Source: Anaerolineales bacterium (lineage in GTDB: Bacteria > Chloroflexota > Anaerolineae > Anaerolineales > Villigracilaceae). Taken from it: a DNA stretch of 64,000 nt. Every line of letters starts with the position of its first letter. Positions within the stretch are counted from its first letter, which is position 1. The DNA is taken from positions 1-64,000 of the forward strand of contig JAUXUL010000033.1 of the NCBI GenBank assembly GCA_030680795.1, written 5' to 3'. Position numbers and translations under genes: made by a program. Below the pieces are notes generated by a model. It had not been told where the DNA came from. It did no database searches and saw nothing but the letters and a program-made list of their open reading frames with translations. Below are positions 41,542 to 50,781 of the stretch, piece by piece.

Positions 41542-42918
41542 ATGCCCACCTACCCACCCGAACCCTTCCGCATCAAAGTGACCGAATCGATTCGCCTCAT
41601 CTCACCTGAAGAGCGCGAAGCGGCGCTTAAAGAAGCAGGCTATAACCTGTTCTCGATGAATGCCGAAGACATCTTCATCGACCTGCTGACCGACTCAGGC
41701 ACAGGCGCGATGAGTCAGGAGCAATGGGCGGCGCTCATGCGCGGCGATGAGTCGTATGCAGGCGCGCGCTCGTATCATCGTCTCAAAGCCGCCGTGGATG
41801 ACATCTTCGGCTTCAAATATTTCGTCCCCACGCATCAGGGACGCGCCGCCGAAAATATTTTGTCCGCGTGTTTGGTCAAGGAAAATCAATGGGTGCCGAG
41901 CAACATGCACTTCGACACCACCGATGCCAACATCCGCGCGCGCGGCGGGCGTCCCGCCAACCTCGTCATTGATGAAGCCTTCGACCCCGGGGATCCGCAT
42001 CCGTTCAAGGGCAATATGGATCTCGCCAAACTCAAAGCCTTCATTGAAAAGGTCGGGGCGGCGAATATCCCCTTCGGAATGATGACAGTCACAAACAACG
42101 CGGGAGGCGGTCAGCCCGTCTCGATGGAAAATCTCAAAGCAGTTGCGGATGCCTACGCTTCAAACAGAATCCCGTTCTTCATCGACGCTGCGCGCTACGC
42201 CGAAAACTGCTTCTTCATCAAGCAGCGGGAACCTGGCTTTGAGCACAAGTCCGTCAAAGAGATCGCGCACGAAATGTTTGCTCTAGCCGATGGCATGACC
42301 ATGTCCGCCAAAAAGGACGCGATTGTCAACATCGGCGGCTTGTTATGTTTGAACGACGAAATGCTCTTCGAGCAATTGAAAAACGAATTGATCTTGCGCG
42401 AAGGCTTCCCCACCTACGGCGGACTGGCAGGCCGCGACCTCGATGCGATGGCAGTCGGTTTATACGAAGGCTTGGATGAAGCTTATCTTTCGTATCGAAT
42501 AGGTCAAACCGCCTATCTCGCCGCGCGCATCAACGAAGCAGGCATTCCCACCATCCAACCCGCAGGCGGTCATGCCGTTTATATAGATGTACTGGCAATT
42601 GTTCCACACATCCCCCAATCGGAATTTCCCGCGCAAGCCATGGCAGTCGAACTATATCGCGAGGGAGCGATCCGTGGCTGTGAAATCGGTTCGGTCATGT
42701 TCGCCCACCACGATCCCGACACTGGCAAAATGATCTACCCCAAACTCGAACTGTTGCGTCTCGCCATCCCCCGCCGCACCTACACCCAAAGTCACATGGA
42801 TTACGTCGCCGATTGCGCCGCGAGAATCAAAGCGCGTGCTGACAAAGTGAAGGGATATAAATTCACCTACGCACCTGAATTGTTGAGGCACTTCACCGCA
42901 AGATTCGAACCGCTATAA
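41542..42918 (+). CDS. tnaA: Tryptophanase (beta-eliminating lyase)
   Basis: PLP enzyme splitting tryptophan into indole, pyruvate and ammonia. 458 residues. The PLP-binding Lys is K258 in [13 protein letters not shown]. Tryptophanase is favoured over tyrosine phenol-lyase by D125 in HFDTTD (Thr in phenol-lyase) and CEIGS near residue 385 (where phenol-lyase has an Arg). Start [13 protein letters not shown] fits the family, with GGAGA upstream. A 55-base copy of its 5' end lies 659 bases upstream. Confidence 0.9.
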   Translation: MPTYPPEPFRIKVTESIRLISPEEREAALKEAGYNLFSMNAEDIFIDLLTDSGTGAMSQEQWAALMRGDESYAGARSYHRLKAAVDDIFGFKYFVPTHQGRAAENILSACLVKENQWVPSNMHFDTTDANIRARGGRPANLVIDEAFDPGDPHPFKGNMDLAKLKAFIEKVGAANIPFGMMTVTNNAGGGQPVSMENLKAVADAYASNRIPFFIDAARYAENCFFIKQREPGFEHKSVKEIAHEMFALADGMTMSAKKDAIVNIGGLLCLNDEMLFEQLKNELILREGFPTYGGLAGRDLDAMAVGLYEGLDEAYLSYRIGQTAYLAARINEAGIPTIQPAGGHAVYIDVLAIVPHIPQSEFPAQAMAVELYREGAIRGCEIGSVMFAHHDPDTGKMIYPKLELLRLAIPRRTYTQSHMDYVADCAARIKARADKVKGYKFTYAPELLRHFTARFEPL

Positions 42919-42927
42919 TTTCACATG

Positions 42928-43013
42928 TCTTTGCGAGGAGGGCGCCTTTTCGACAAAGTAATCTCCTCGTCATATAGCGGATTGCTTCGTCGCTATCGCT
43001 CCTCGAAAAGACA
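42928..43013. repeat. Palindromic repeat between tnaA and recJ
   Basis: TTTGCGAGGAG...CTCCTCGAAAAG outer arms with GATTGCTTCGTCGC inside; related to the element at 25785-25875. The open frame of recJ passes through it, but the true recJ start lies after it. Confidence 0.75.
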
Positions 43014-43023
43014 TAATCAAAAC

Positions 43024-45333
43024 ATGACTCGCTGGATCAACCCACTCCCCGTACAAATCCCCGCCTCCTTCGCGGACCTTGGCCTGCCCCCGCTTATCGC
43101 GCAGACTCTGCTCCGACGCGGGATCAGTTCTCCCGAAGAAGCTGAAGCGTTTTTGCATCCTGATGCGATTCCGCCAATACCTTTTCCAGATATTGAAACT
43201 GCGCTGCGGCGCATTATACTGGCTATACGCAAAGGCGAAATCATCTGCGTCTGGGGTGACTTTGATGTGGACGGACAAACATCTACTGCCCTGCTGGTGG
43301 AAACACTGCAATCTCTGGGTGCGCAGGTCCTCTATTACATCCCGATCCGCGGTAAAGAGAGTCACGGCGTTCACACCGAAAGCCTCAAACCGATCATTGC
43401 TAATGGGGCAAAGTTAATCGTCACTTGCGACACAGGCATTACCGCCCACGAAGCGGTTGAGTACGCCAACTCGCGCGGCGTGGATGTGGTCATCACCGAC
43501 CATCACGATTTAGGCGAGACATTACCAAACGCAGTTGCAATCGTCAATCCAAAATTATTGCCAAAAAATCATCCGCTTGCAAATTTGGCGGGTGTTGGGG
43601 TTGCTTATAAATTGGCGGAGGCGTTATTAGACGGTGGACGATGGACGATGGACGATGAAACACGGTCTACGGTCAACGGTCTATCGTCCGATGATTTACT
43701 CGATCTCGTCGCCCTGGGCCTCATCGCCGACGTTGCCTTGCTCAAAGGTGAAACACGCTCTCTCGCACAAAAAGGGATTGAAGCATTAAGAGAAACAAAG
43801 AGGTTGGGATTAAAAGTCATTGCAGAACTTTCAGGCACCAATCTTGAAACGCTGACCGAAGAAACCATTGGCTTTACCTTCGCGCCGCGATTAAATGCGC
43901 TTGGCAGATTAGGCGATGCAAATCCCGCCGTGGAATTATTACTCACACAAGATCCTGCGCGAGCGCGAGTGTTGGCCACGCAAATCGAAGGGCTCAACGC
44001 GCAACGCCGCTTATTGACGAGTCAAGTTTACGAAGCGGCAGAGGCGCAACTCAAAGCCAACCCCGATCTACTAAGCGAACCTGCAATCATATTATCCCAT
44101 CCCAACTGGCCTGGCGGCGTGGTGGGAATTGTCGCCAACAAACTTGTTGACCGTTATCACAAGCCCGCGATCCTCTTAAACGAATCAGAAGACGGCATCC
44201 TGCGCGGGTCGGCACGTTCCGTTGAAGGATTGCATATCACGGATGCCATTGCCACACAAAAAGATATCCTGCGCGGATTTGGCGGTCATCCCATGGCAGC
44301 GGGCATGGCATTTGATGCGGATAAATTAACTGAGTTTCGCAGAGGTCTTGGCAAAGCCATCGAAAAGCAATTGGGGGAGGTTGTTTTTGAAGAATCCACT
44401 TTGCAAATAGATGCGTGGCTTGAATTTGACGAACTCACCCTTGAATTGGCAAATTCATTGGAAATGCTCGCGCCTTTCGGAGCAGGAAATCCAGCACTGA
44501 CTTTGGCTTCGCGCAGTGTGCAGTTGAAATCCGTTTCGACGATTGGAAAAACAAAAGAACACCTGCGCTTACATATTGAAGATGAAAGTGGAAATATGCA
44601 AAGCATTTTATGGTGGGGCGGCGCAGGTGAAGAATTGCCTGAGCAAGGAAGAAAATTCGATGTTGCTTATTCTTTACGCGCCAGTTCTTATCGCGGACAA
44701 AAGCAAGTCACATTACAGTTTGGGGAATTTAGGATCACACGCGATGCGGAAAAGCCTCTTGAAGTTCAGAAATCAAAATTAGTGATTAGAGATTGGAGAG
44801 TAGAGAGCAGTAAGTTCGATACATTAGAACCGAATGTATTAATTTGGTCTGAGGGAAGCGAAAAGGCTAAAGGCAAATCTCGATTCGAATTAAAGAAAAC
44901 TGATGAGCTTGCAATTTACACGACCCCCCCATCGCCAGTTGAGCTGCGGAAGGCTTTGGAGATCGTCAAACCAAAAACAGTTTATATTCTTGCAATTCCA
45001 CCCACTGAAGAAAAGCCTAATGACTTTTTGAATCGTTTAACAGGCTTATGTAAATATGCGCTCAATCAACACCGCGGTAAAGTGACCGTCCATGAACTGG
45101 CGGCGGCCATGGCTTCACGCGAGAGTGGAATTCAAATTGGGTTGGAATGGCTGGCCGCGGGAGGTCAGCTGACAGTGGAATTTGAGGAAGACCAGATTAG
45201 TTTATCGGGAGAAAAGCAGGAGAAAAATCCATACCTGCAGGCGGAATTATTCATTGCCTTGAAAGGTATACTCAATGAAACATCTGCATATCGGAAATAT
45301 TTTGCAAGCGCTGATCTAAAAACACTTTTCTAA
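43024..45333 (+). CDS. recJ: Single-stranded-DNA-specific exonuclease RecJ
   Basis: 5'-3' exonuclease for recombination and mismatch repair; 769 residues from MTRWINPLPVQIPASF, chosen because the frame upstream is repeat sequence. DHH-family motifs: DFDVDGQTS (DxDxDG), CDTGITA, TDHHD at 158-162, and the DHHA1 motif GGHPMAAGMAF. An OB-fold follows, then an extra C-terminal domain (from about residue 620) present in many RecJ proteins of this phylum. Two stretches look inserted: residues 203-222, and about 587-598. Two bases separate it from the next gene. Confidence 0.94.
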   Translation: MTRWINPLPVQIPASFADLGLPPLIAQTLLRRGISSPEEAEAFLHPDAIPPIPFPDIETALRRIILAIRKGEIICVWGDFDVDGQTSTALLVETLQSLGAQVLYYIPIRGKESHGVHTESLKPIIANGAKLIVTCDTGITAHEAVEYANSRGVDVVITDHHDLGETLPNAVAIVNPKLLPKNHPLANLAGVGVAYKLAEALLDGGRWTMDDETRSTVNGLSSDDLLDLVALGLIADVALLKGETRSLAQKGIEALRETKRLGLKVIAELSGTNLETLTEETIGFTFAPRLNALGRLGDANPAVELLLTQDPARARVLATQIEGLNAQRRLLTSQVYEAAEAQLKANPDLLSEPAIILSHPNWPGGVVGIVANKLVDRYHKPAILLNESEDGILRGSARSVEGLHITDAIATQKDILRGFGGHPMAAGMAFDADKLTEFRRGLGKAIEKQLGEVVFEESTLQIDAWLEFDELTLELANSLEMLAPFGAGNPALTLASRSVQLKSVSTIGKTKEHLRLHIEDESGNMQSILWWGGAGEELPEQGRKFDVAYSLRASSYRGQKQVTLQFGEFRITRDAEKPLEVQKSKLVIRDWRVESSKFDTLEPNVLIWSEGSEKAKGKSRFELKKTDELAIYTTPPSPVELRKALEIVKPKTVYILAIPPTEEKPNDFLNRLTGLCKYALNQHRGKVTVHELAAAMASRESGIQIGLEWLAAGGQLTVEFEEDQISLSGEKQEKNPYLQAELFIALKGILNETSAYRKYFASADLKTLF
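43630..43689. repeat. In-frame 60-bp repeat insertion in recJ
   Basis: Tandem GGACGATGGACGATGGACGAT and then CGGTCTACGGTCAACGG with a closing TATCGTCC. Arms GGACGAT and ATCGTCC are complementary. It adds exactly 20 codons between KLAEALL and DDLLDLVALGL, which are normally near each other. Confidence 0.7.
44781..44816. repeat. GATTGGAGA-type repeat in recJ
   Basis: AGTGATTAGAGATTGGAGAG, the same low-complexity wording as in the non-coding stretch at 60554-60590 (GATTGAGGATTGGAGATTAG). It codes about 12 extra residues between the OB-fold and the C-terminal domain. Confidence 0.5.
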
Positions 45334-45334
45334 A

Positions 45335-46273
45335 ATGAAACCTGAGATCATTTCCTGGTTACTCGAAGGAGACCCGTCCATTCGCTGGCAGGTCCAACGG
45401 GACTTGTTGAATTCATCCCCTTCAAAGTATGAAACAGAACGCAGGAAGATCGCCAAGGAAGGCTGGGGCGCGCGCTTGCTTGCATTGCAAGATGCGGACG
45501 GAAAATGGGGTGGCGGAATCTATGGCCCGAAGTGGACATCCACAACCTATACCATGCTGACCCTGCGTCAACTGGGATTGCCGCCGAATAATCCGCAGGC
45601 GAAACGAGCCTGCAAACTATTTCTCGATAAAGGCATTTACACAGACGGGGGCATCAACTTCTTTTCATACTCCTTGAAATACAGCGAGACCTGTGTCACT
45701 GGGATGATCCTCGCTTTGCTGGCTTATTTTCGTTACCCAGATGAGTATATTCATTCCATTGCTTCATATTTGATGAACCAGCAAATGCCCGATGGCGGCT
45801 GGAATTGCGATTCATACAAGGGCGCGACACATTCATCCTTTCACACAACGATCTCAGCTCTAGAGGGATTGTATGAATATGAGCGTTTGTTTCCCGAAAA
45901 GAATAAGGTGATCAGAAAATTCCGCGCCCGTGGACACGAATTCCTGCTCGCGCACCGTTTGTATAAATCTCACCGAACAGGCCAAGTCTTCGACGCAAAG
46001 ATGACGAGCATGCCCTTCCCTCCCCGCTGGAAATATGACTTTATCCGCGCGCTGGATTACTTCCGCGTTTGCGATGCACCGCGCGATGAACGGATGTCCG
46101 ATGCACTTGAACTCCTGCAAAAGAAACAAAAGAAGGATGGACTCTGGACGTTGAATAGCGGCATGTCTGGAAGGAAATATTTTGACTTGGAAAAGGCCGG
46201 TCAACCCAGCAGGTGGAATACCCTGCGAGCGTTGAGAATATTGAAGTGGTGGAATGCCAAAAGTAATGAATGA
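45335..46273 (+). CDS. Terpenoid-cyclase/prenyltransferase alpha-alpha toroid-like protein
   Basis: 312 residues. Repeated helical pairs with GKWGGG, MPDGGWNCDS and KDGLWTLNSG segments resemble QW/prenyltransferase repeats of squalene-cyclase-like folds. The Asp-rich cyclase motif (DxDD) is not seen, so enzyme activity is doubtful; similar proteins are annotated only as hypothetical. Starts two bases after recJ, so it is co-transcribed. Cytosolic. Confidence 0.65.
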   Translation: MKPEIISWLLEGDPSIRWQVQRDLLNSSPSKYETERRKIAKEGWGARLLALQDADGKWGGGIYGPKWTSTTYTMLTLRQLGLPPNNPQAKRACKLFLDKGIYTDGGINFFSYSLKYSETCVTGMILALLAYFRYPDEYIHSIASYLMNQQMPDGGWNCDSYKGATHSSFHTTISALEGLYEYERLFPEKNKVIRKFRARGHEFLLAHRLYKSHRTGQVFDAKMTSMPFPPRWKYDFIRALDYFRVCDAPRDERMSDALELLQKKQKKDGLWTLNSGMSGRKYFDLEKAGQPSRWNTLRALRILKWWNAKSNE

Positions 46274-46325
46274 TTCAGAAAACAGATTCAATTTCAGTTA
46301 AATAAAGAAGCGTGACCTACTGATA

Positions 46326-48149
46326 TTAATGGGGCAATCCCAACTCCTGCAACTTCTCTTTGGTCGGCACACCCTTCTCATCCCAGCCGCGCAATTTATA
46401 GAACTCAGGCAGCATCTTGTCGAGTTGGACAACCATGCCTTTGGCGGGACCATCGGGCAACGGCTCGTGCAACATGCGATGCGGAAGTGTATCTTCCGTT
46501 GAACCCGCTTTGATGAGGAACATGCGCTCGAGGTTGTAAACACGCTCGGCAGCAAGCATCACTTCTTCGGGAGTGTAGCCCGCGCCTGTGGTGAGATTCA
46601 TCATCTCGGAGAGGCGCTCGGGCCAGACCATACGCTCCTTGCTAAACACATAACGAATGGCGAGGAAGACACACAAGCCAGCGCTATCAATGAGGGTAAA
46701 TGAATCTTCAAAGCGTTTGACGAGTTCGGCTTTGCCATCGGTTGTGAGTGGATTCTCTTTGACAGGCACGCCGAAGACTTCTTCATAAGCCACATCGCCT
46801 TCCATGTGTGAAGCGCCTTTGTTGGACGTGGCATACAGCAAGCCCATGCCTTGCGAACCGCGCGGATCATAGCCAGGGAATTCCTGTTTACGCGCGGTGA
46901 CTGCAATTTCGGGATGACCGTATTTTTCAGCGAGGCGATAACTGCCTTGCGCGAGGTCATTCCCAAAACCTTCACGATACGCCATCTTCTTGATCATCGC
47001 GATCATCGCGTCGTGGTCGCCGAAAGGCAGAGGCATTCCGATAATTTCTTCGGAGATATAACCCTTTTCATACATTTCCATCGCGGCGGCAATGGTCATG
47101 CCTGTCGTGATCGTATCCATGCCGTATTCGTTGCACAGATAATTCGCTTTTGTGAGCGCGGCGAGATTGCTCACGCCGCAGCCCGTGCCAAGCGATGAGA
47201 TCGTTTCATATTCCGGGCCTTCACCCTTGCCCTTGTATGGGCCATCCGGCACTTCGGTGAGTCGTCCGCACGAAATGGGGCAGCGATAACAAGGCACATG
47301 CTTGATCAGGAATTGTTCCTTGAGCGCAATGCCATCAATTTTATCGGTGTGCTCAAACGTGCCTTGCAAAAAATTTCGCGTGGGCAAAATTCCGAGCGTG
47401 TTGGTCACTTGCGGCACATAGGCCGTGCCATAAATACGCAGGTTCGAGCCTTTCTTAATATCCACGCCCACATCCTTGGATGTGGTCACGCTCAACTCGC
47501 GCATGCCTTCAGGATTATGCAGCGGCGGGTTTTTATTCCCCATCGCAACCACGGCTTTGAGCTTCTTGCTTCCCATCACCGCGCCCACACCAGAACGAGC
47601 TGCCGCGCGATTCTTATCGTTCATGATGGCTGCCATCAACGTGAGGTTTTCTCCCGCAGGACCGATACATGCGACTCTCGCTTCGTTGGATGTTTCTGCC
47701 TTGAGGATATCTGTAGTCTCAGGCACTTCCTTCCCCCAAACATGCGCCGCAGACCTGACCTCAACCTGATACTCGTTTATGTAAACATAGACTGGCTCTG
47801 AGGATTTTCCCTCAAAGATGAACATATCGAAGCCTGTGCGTTTCATCCATGTCGGAAATTCGCCGCCCGAATTGGAGTGCGCCAGAGCCCCCGTCAGCGG
47901 TGACTTGGTCACAACCATGTAGCGGTTGCCTGTCGGAGCAGGCGTTGCTGTCAGCGGGCCTGTGGCAAAGATCAACACATTTTCAGGCGAGAGCGCATCA
48001 GCCATTGGATCCATTTCATTATAGAGATAATGAATCGCCCATCCGCGCCCCCCGAGATAATCACGCGCAATCTTGGGGTCTACATCTTCCTGCGTTACTT
48101 TTTTGGTGGTGAGGTTTACACGTAGAATTTTGAGATGCCAGCCGTACAT
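46326..48149 (-). CDS. aor: Aldehyde:ferredoxin oxidoreductase (tungsten/molybdopterin enzyme)
   Basis: Oxidises aldehydes to acids with ferredoxin as electron acceptor; 607 residues. N-terminal domain begins MYGWHLKILRVNLTTKKVT, a standard AOR start; GGRGWAIHYLYNEMDP and ATGPLTATPAPTGNRYMV bind the pterin. The 4Fe-4S cysteines are in CYRCPISCG plus a downstream Cys (DSAGLCVFL). Oxygen-sensitive cytosolic enzyme, supporting an anaerobic or fermentative life style. Followed on the same strand by a MoaD/ThiS-like gene that fits cofactor synthesis. Confidence 0.93.
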   Translation of the reverse strand: MYGWHLKILRVNLTTKKVTQEDVDPKIARDYLGGRGWAIHYLYNEMDPMADALSPENVLIFATGPLTATPAPTGNRYMVVTKSPLTGALAHSNSGGEFPTWMKRTGFDMFIFEGKSSEPVYVYINEYQVEVRSAAHVWGKEVPETTDILKAETSNEARVACIGPAGENLTLMAAIMNDKNRAAARSGVGAVMGSKKLKAVVAMGNKNPPLHNPEGMRELSVTTSKDVGVDIKKGSNLRIYGTAYVPQVTNTLGILPTRNFLQGTFEHTDKIDGIALKEQFLIKHVPCYRCPISCGRLTEVPDGPYKGKGEGPEYETISSLGTGCGVSNLAALTKANYLCNEYGMDTITTGMTIAAAMEMYEKGYISEEIIGMPLPFGDHDAMIAMIKKMAYREGFGNDLAQGSYRLAEKYGHPEIAVTARKQEFPGYDPRGSQGMGLLYATSNKGASHMEGDVAYEEVFGVPVKENPLTTDGKAELVKRFEDSFTLIDSAGLCVFLAIRYVFSKERMVWPERLSEMMNLTTGAGYTPEEVMLAAERVYNLERMFLIKAGSTEDTLPHRMLHEPLPDGPAKGMVVQLDKMLPEFYKLRGWDEKGVPTKEKLQELGLPH

Positions 48150-48255
48150 GGGAAACTCCTGTGGGGAAATGATAAATTATGTAGGATGAAGGATGATAAA
48201 GGTCGAAGGTCGAGAGTCAAAGGTCTTCTCCTTCGTGTCCTTCGTGTTTTAAGAT

Positions 48256-48495
48256 TTAACCGCCAGCGATTGCCGAAAAAGCCGTGACCATGTCGCCTTC
48301 TTTGAGCGGGGTGTTCATATCAACGGTCAAGCCATTCAGTACTATAACACTTGTATCATCGAGCGGAATGTCAAAACGTGAAATCGCGTCGTAGACTGAT
48401 GTCCCATCTGGGACATCAATTTCAACCACCCCGTTTTTTGCTTCGGGTGGAAGTTGGTCACGGTAGTTGGCGATCAGTTTGACGTGGATCATCAT
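48256..48495 (-). CDS. MoaD/ThiS-family sulfur carrier
   Basis: 79 residues from MMIHVKLIANYRDQLP; the longer open frame upstream is repeat DNA. Beta-grasp fold with the required C-terminal Gly-Gly (AFSAIAGG), which becomes a thiocarboxylate. Its place after aor, as in many archaea and anaerobic bacteria, suggests it delivers sulfur for the tungsto- or molybdopterin dithiolene. The gap between it and aor holds AAGGTCGAAGGTC-type repeats. Confidence 0.85.
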   Translation of the reverse strand: MMIHVKLIANYRDQLPPEAKNGVVEIDVPDGTSVYDAISRFDIPLDDTSVIVLNGLTVDMNTPLKEGDMVTAFSAIAGG

Positions 48496-48600
48496 TGGCT
48501 GGATTCTAGCATGAAAGGCAAAAGGTCGAAGATCAAAAGTTAAAGGTCTTTTCCCTCGTAACCCTTTGTACCCTTCATGATAAAGAGATAAAATAAACTC

Positions 48601-49032
48601 ATGAAAAGACAACTCCCCTATCACGGCTGGTGCTTTGTGTGCGGACATGACAACCCGCACAGTATTGGTCTCACCTGGTTTGTAGATGATGACGGAATTA
48701 TGACCTCCGAATTCACATTGAATGAGGCGCAGCAAGGTCCGCCGGGACATGCACATGGAGGTGCATCTGCGGCGATACTAGACGAAGCCATGGGACTCGT
48801 CGTCTGGGCGGCCGGACTTAAAGTGGCGGCTGTCAATTTGGAGATCAATTATCACAAGCCGCTTCCGTTGAATCAACCGCTGACTCTCGAAGCACGTATC
48901 ACTCAAATGGATGAGAGGAAAATATTTTCGACGGGAGAAATCAAATTGACAGACTCAACTGTCGCCGTGAGTGGACGCGGGATCTACGTCGCGGCACCGA
49001 AGCTATTTGAGCAAGTCCGACTGACAGGATAG
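48601..49032 (+). CDS. PaaI-type hotdog thioesterase
   Basis: 143 residues, hotdog fold. HGGASAAILDEAMG is the PaaI-like active-site helix with the catalytic acid Asp/Glu, preceded by GPPGHAHGG. CFVCGHDNP near the N-terminus is a typical leader of this subgroup. Cleaves acyl-CoA thioesters, substrate unknown. Starts a short plus-strand run with two lipoprotein genes. Confidence 0.85.
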   Translation: MKRQLPYHGWCFVCGHDNPHSIGLTWFVDDDGIMTSEFTLNEAQQGPPGHAHGGASAAILDEAMGLVVWAAGLKVAAVNLEINYHKPLPLNQPLTLEARITQMDERKIFSTGEIKLTDSTVAVSGRGIYVAAPKLFEQVRLTG

Positions 49033-49038
49033 GGATAA

Positions 49039-49500
49039 ATGAAAAGAGTCCATTTTCTGGTTATCACGGTGTTTTTGAGCGCCTGCGCTGCTCTGCGCGC
49101 ACCAACACCGACATCCACCCCAACAACAGTAATTCCACTGATTCTGCTTGTTGAGGAGAATCCATACAGACCACAACTTGAAGATACGAGTTTAAGCATA
49201 GCAGGGATAGAACTGACAAGCATCAATTTACTGGAACGCTTTGACTTAGATCCTTTTCGTGTGCAGTTAAGGTTATCAGGCTCGCTGCCAAGTGTGTGCA
49301 ATGAATTACGAATAGAGGTGGCGCCCCCGAATGAGAATTTTCAGGTCGTCATGGAAGTGTACAGCCTGGCGAATCCAAATATCCGATGCGAGCATGTTCT
49401 TCAACAATTTGAAGCCAGCATTCTTCTGGGCGTATATTCCACAGGGCGTTATACCGTTTGGGTCAACGAAGGCTTGGTCGGCGACTTCATCATGTATTGA
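49039..49500 (+). CDS. Lipoprotein, first of a second tandem pair
   Basis: 153 residues. Signal peptide MKRVHFLVITVFLSAC with lipobox Cys at 16, a short Thr/Pro linker, then a ~100-residue beta-rich domain. That domain aligns with the next gene: CNELRIEVAPPNENFQVVMEVYS against CHQLRVSVSPPGTDNKVKVGVYS. Exported and anchored, function unknown. Confidence 0.75.
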   Translation: MKRVHFLVITVFLSACAALRAPTPTSTPTTVIPLILLVEENPYRPQLEDTSLSIAGIELTSINLLERFDLDPFRVQLRLSGSLPSVCNELRIEVAPPNENFQVVMEVYSLANPNIRCEHVLQQFEASILLGVYSTGRYTVWVNEGLVGDFIMY

Positions 49501-49549
49501 TGGAACTTTCCAGGCTCTTTGATCGTCAGGAAATAAAATGGAAACAGTC

Positions 49550-50005
49550 ATGAAACGAATTTTATTTGCCATCCCCATTTTGATCCTTGCTATAAGCACC
49601 TGCAGACCTGCTGAACCTCCTGCTATGGATCAACCCGTCACCAGCGAAACCCCGTCCGCGCCGCAAACAGGTGGTTTCATCCCCAGTCCTGCTGATTCAA
49701 ACCTGATGCGCAGCGAAGTGTATCTTGATTCAACAGAACTGCTCAGCATGGAAAGTTATCCACTGCAATTTGCGCTGGTACTCAAAGGCAATCTGCCCAC
49801 GCCCTGCCATCAATTACGCGTGTCGGTCAGCCCACCAGGTACAGATAATAAAGTCAAAGTGGGTGTTTACTCTGTATCCAATCCAGATGGAATGTGTGCG
49901 CAGGTTCTTGAACCTTTTGAAATTAATTTCCCGCTGGGGAGATTCCCCGAAGGCAGGTACACGCTTTGGGTAAATGGTGAAATGGTCGCAGGGTTTCAAT
50001 CATAG
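49550..50005 (+). CDS. Lipoprotein, second of the tandem pair
   Basis: 151 residues from MKRILFAIPILILAISTC (lipobox-like Cys at 18); an in-frame ATG four codons earlier is possible. A Pro/Thr linker leads to the same domain as the previous gene, ending in GRFPEGRYTLWVNGEMVAGF. The shared ending GxYTxWVNxG suggests a small immunoglobulin-like domain, which is inference. Confidence 0.75.
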   Translation: MKRILFAIPILILAISTCRPAEPPAMDQPVTSETPSAPQTGGFIPSPADSNLMRSEVYLDSTELLSMESYPLQFALVLKGNLPTPCHQLRVSVSPPGTDNKVKVGVYSVSNPDGMCAQVLEPFEINFPLGRFPEGRYTLWVNGEMVAGFQS

Positions 50006-50017
50006 ACTCTCATACCA

Positions 50018-50767
50018 TTATTGACTAAGTATCTGCGAGAGGAATAATTTTGTTCGTTCCTCTTTCGGATCCTGGAATATTTCTTCAGGGGCGCCGCTTT
50101 CCACAATTTGTCCCTGATCAAAAAAGAACATGCGGTCGGCAACGGCACGCGCGAAGCCCATCTCATGCGTCACGACGAGCATGGTCATACCTGATTTAGC
50201 CAAATCAACCATCACATCCAATACTTCCTTGATCATTTCAGGATCAAGCGCCGAGGTTGGTTCATCAAACAGCATAATTTTGGGTTGCATGGCAAGCGCG
50301 CGCGCAATGGCTACTCTTTGCTGTTGACCACCCGATAGTTGGCCGGGAAATTTTTCTGCCTGTTCGGGAATACCAACCCGCTCCAATAATTCATTGGCAA
50401 TCTCCTCGGCTTTTTCCTGAGGCCATTTTCGCACCCAAACAGGCGCAAGGACAATATTCTGCATAACAGTCAAATGAGGAAACAGATTGAATTGTTGAAA
50501 TACCATTCCTGTTTCCATTCGTACTTGTTCGATGTTCCGCACATCATGGCTCAACTCAATGCCATCCACCACGATCTGGCCGCGCTGATGTACCTCCAGC
50601 CGGTTAATCGTCCGAATGAACGTGGATTTACCAGAACCTGACGGACCAAATATAACGACAACTTCCCGTTTCTTCACATCCATATTTATCCCCTTTAAGG
50701 CGTGAAATTTACCGTACCACTTGTGGACATCTCGCGCCACAATAATTGATTCATTATCCTGTGACAT
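50018..50767 (-). CDS. glnQ: Polar amino acid ABC transporter, ATP-binding protein
   Basis: 249 residues. Walker [10 protein letters not shown], signature [15 protein letters not shown], Walker [15 protein letters not shown], switch His in VTHEMGF. This wording is diagnostic for the GlnQ/AapP/HisP group. Last gene of a four-gene importer operon (binding protein, two permeases, ATPase). Confidence 0.94.
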   Translation of the reverse strand: MSQDNESIIVARDVHKWYGKFHALKGINMDVKKREVVVIFGPSGSGKSTFIRTINRLEVHQRGQIVVDGIELSHDVRNIEQVRMETGMVFQQFNLFPHLTVMQNIVLAPVWVRKWPQEKAEEIANELLERVGIPEQAEKFPGQLSGGQQQRVAIARALAMQPKIMLFDEPTSALDPEMIKEVLDVMVDLAKSGMTMLVVTHEMGFARAVADRMFFFDQGQIVESGAPEEIFQDPKEERTKLFLSQILSQ

Positions 50768-50781
50768 TGTTTCTCCTTATC

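Noticed and set aside
41542-42918. Tyrosine phenol-lyase instead of tryptophanase
   Set aside because: D125 and the CEIGS segment match tryptophanase; phenol-lyase has Thr and Arg at these places.
42925-43023. Extended N-terminus of recJ
   Set aside because: Encoded by a palindromic repeat, not by RecJ-like sequence.
48496-48756. N-terminal extension of the MoaD-like frame
   Set aside because: Made of repeat DNA and antisense to the thioesterase gene.
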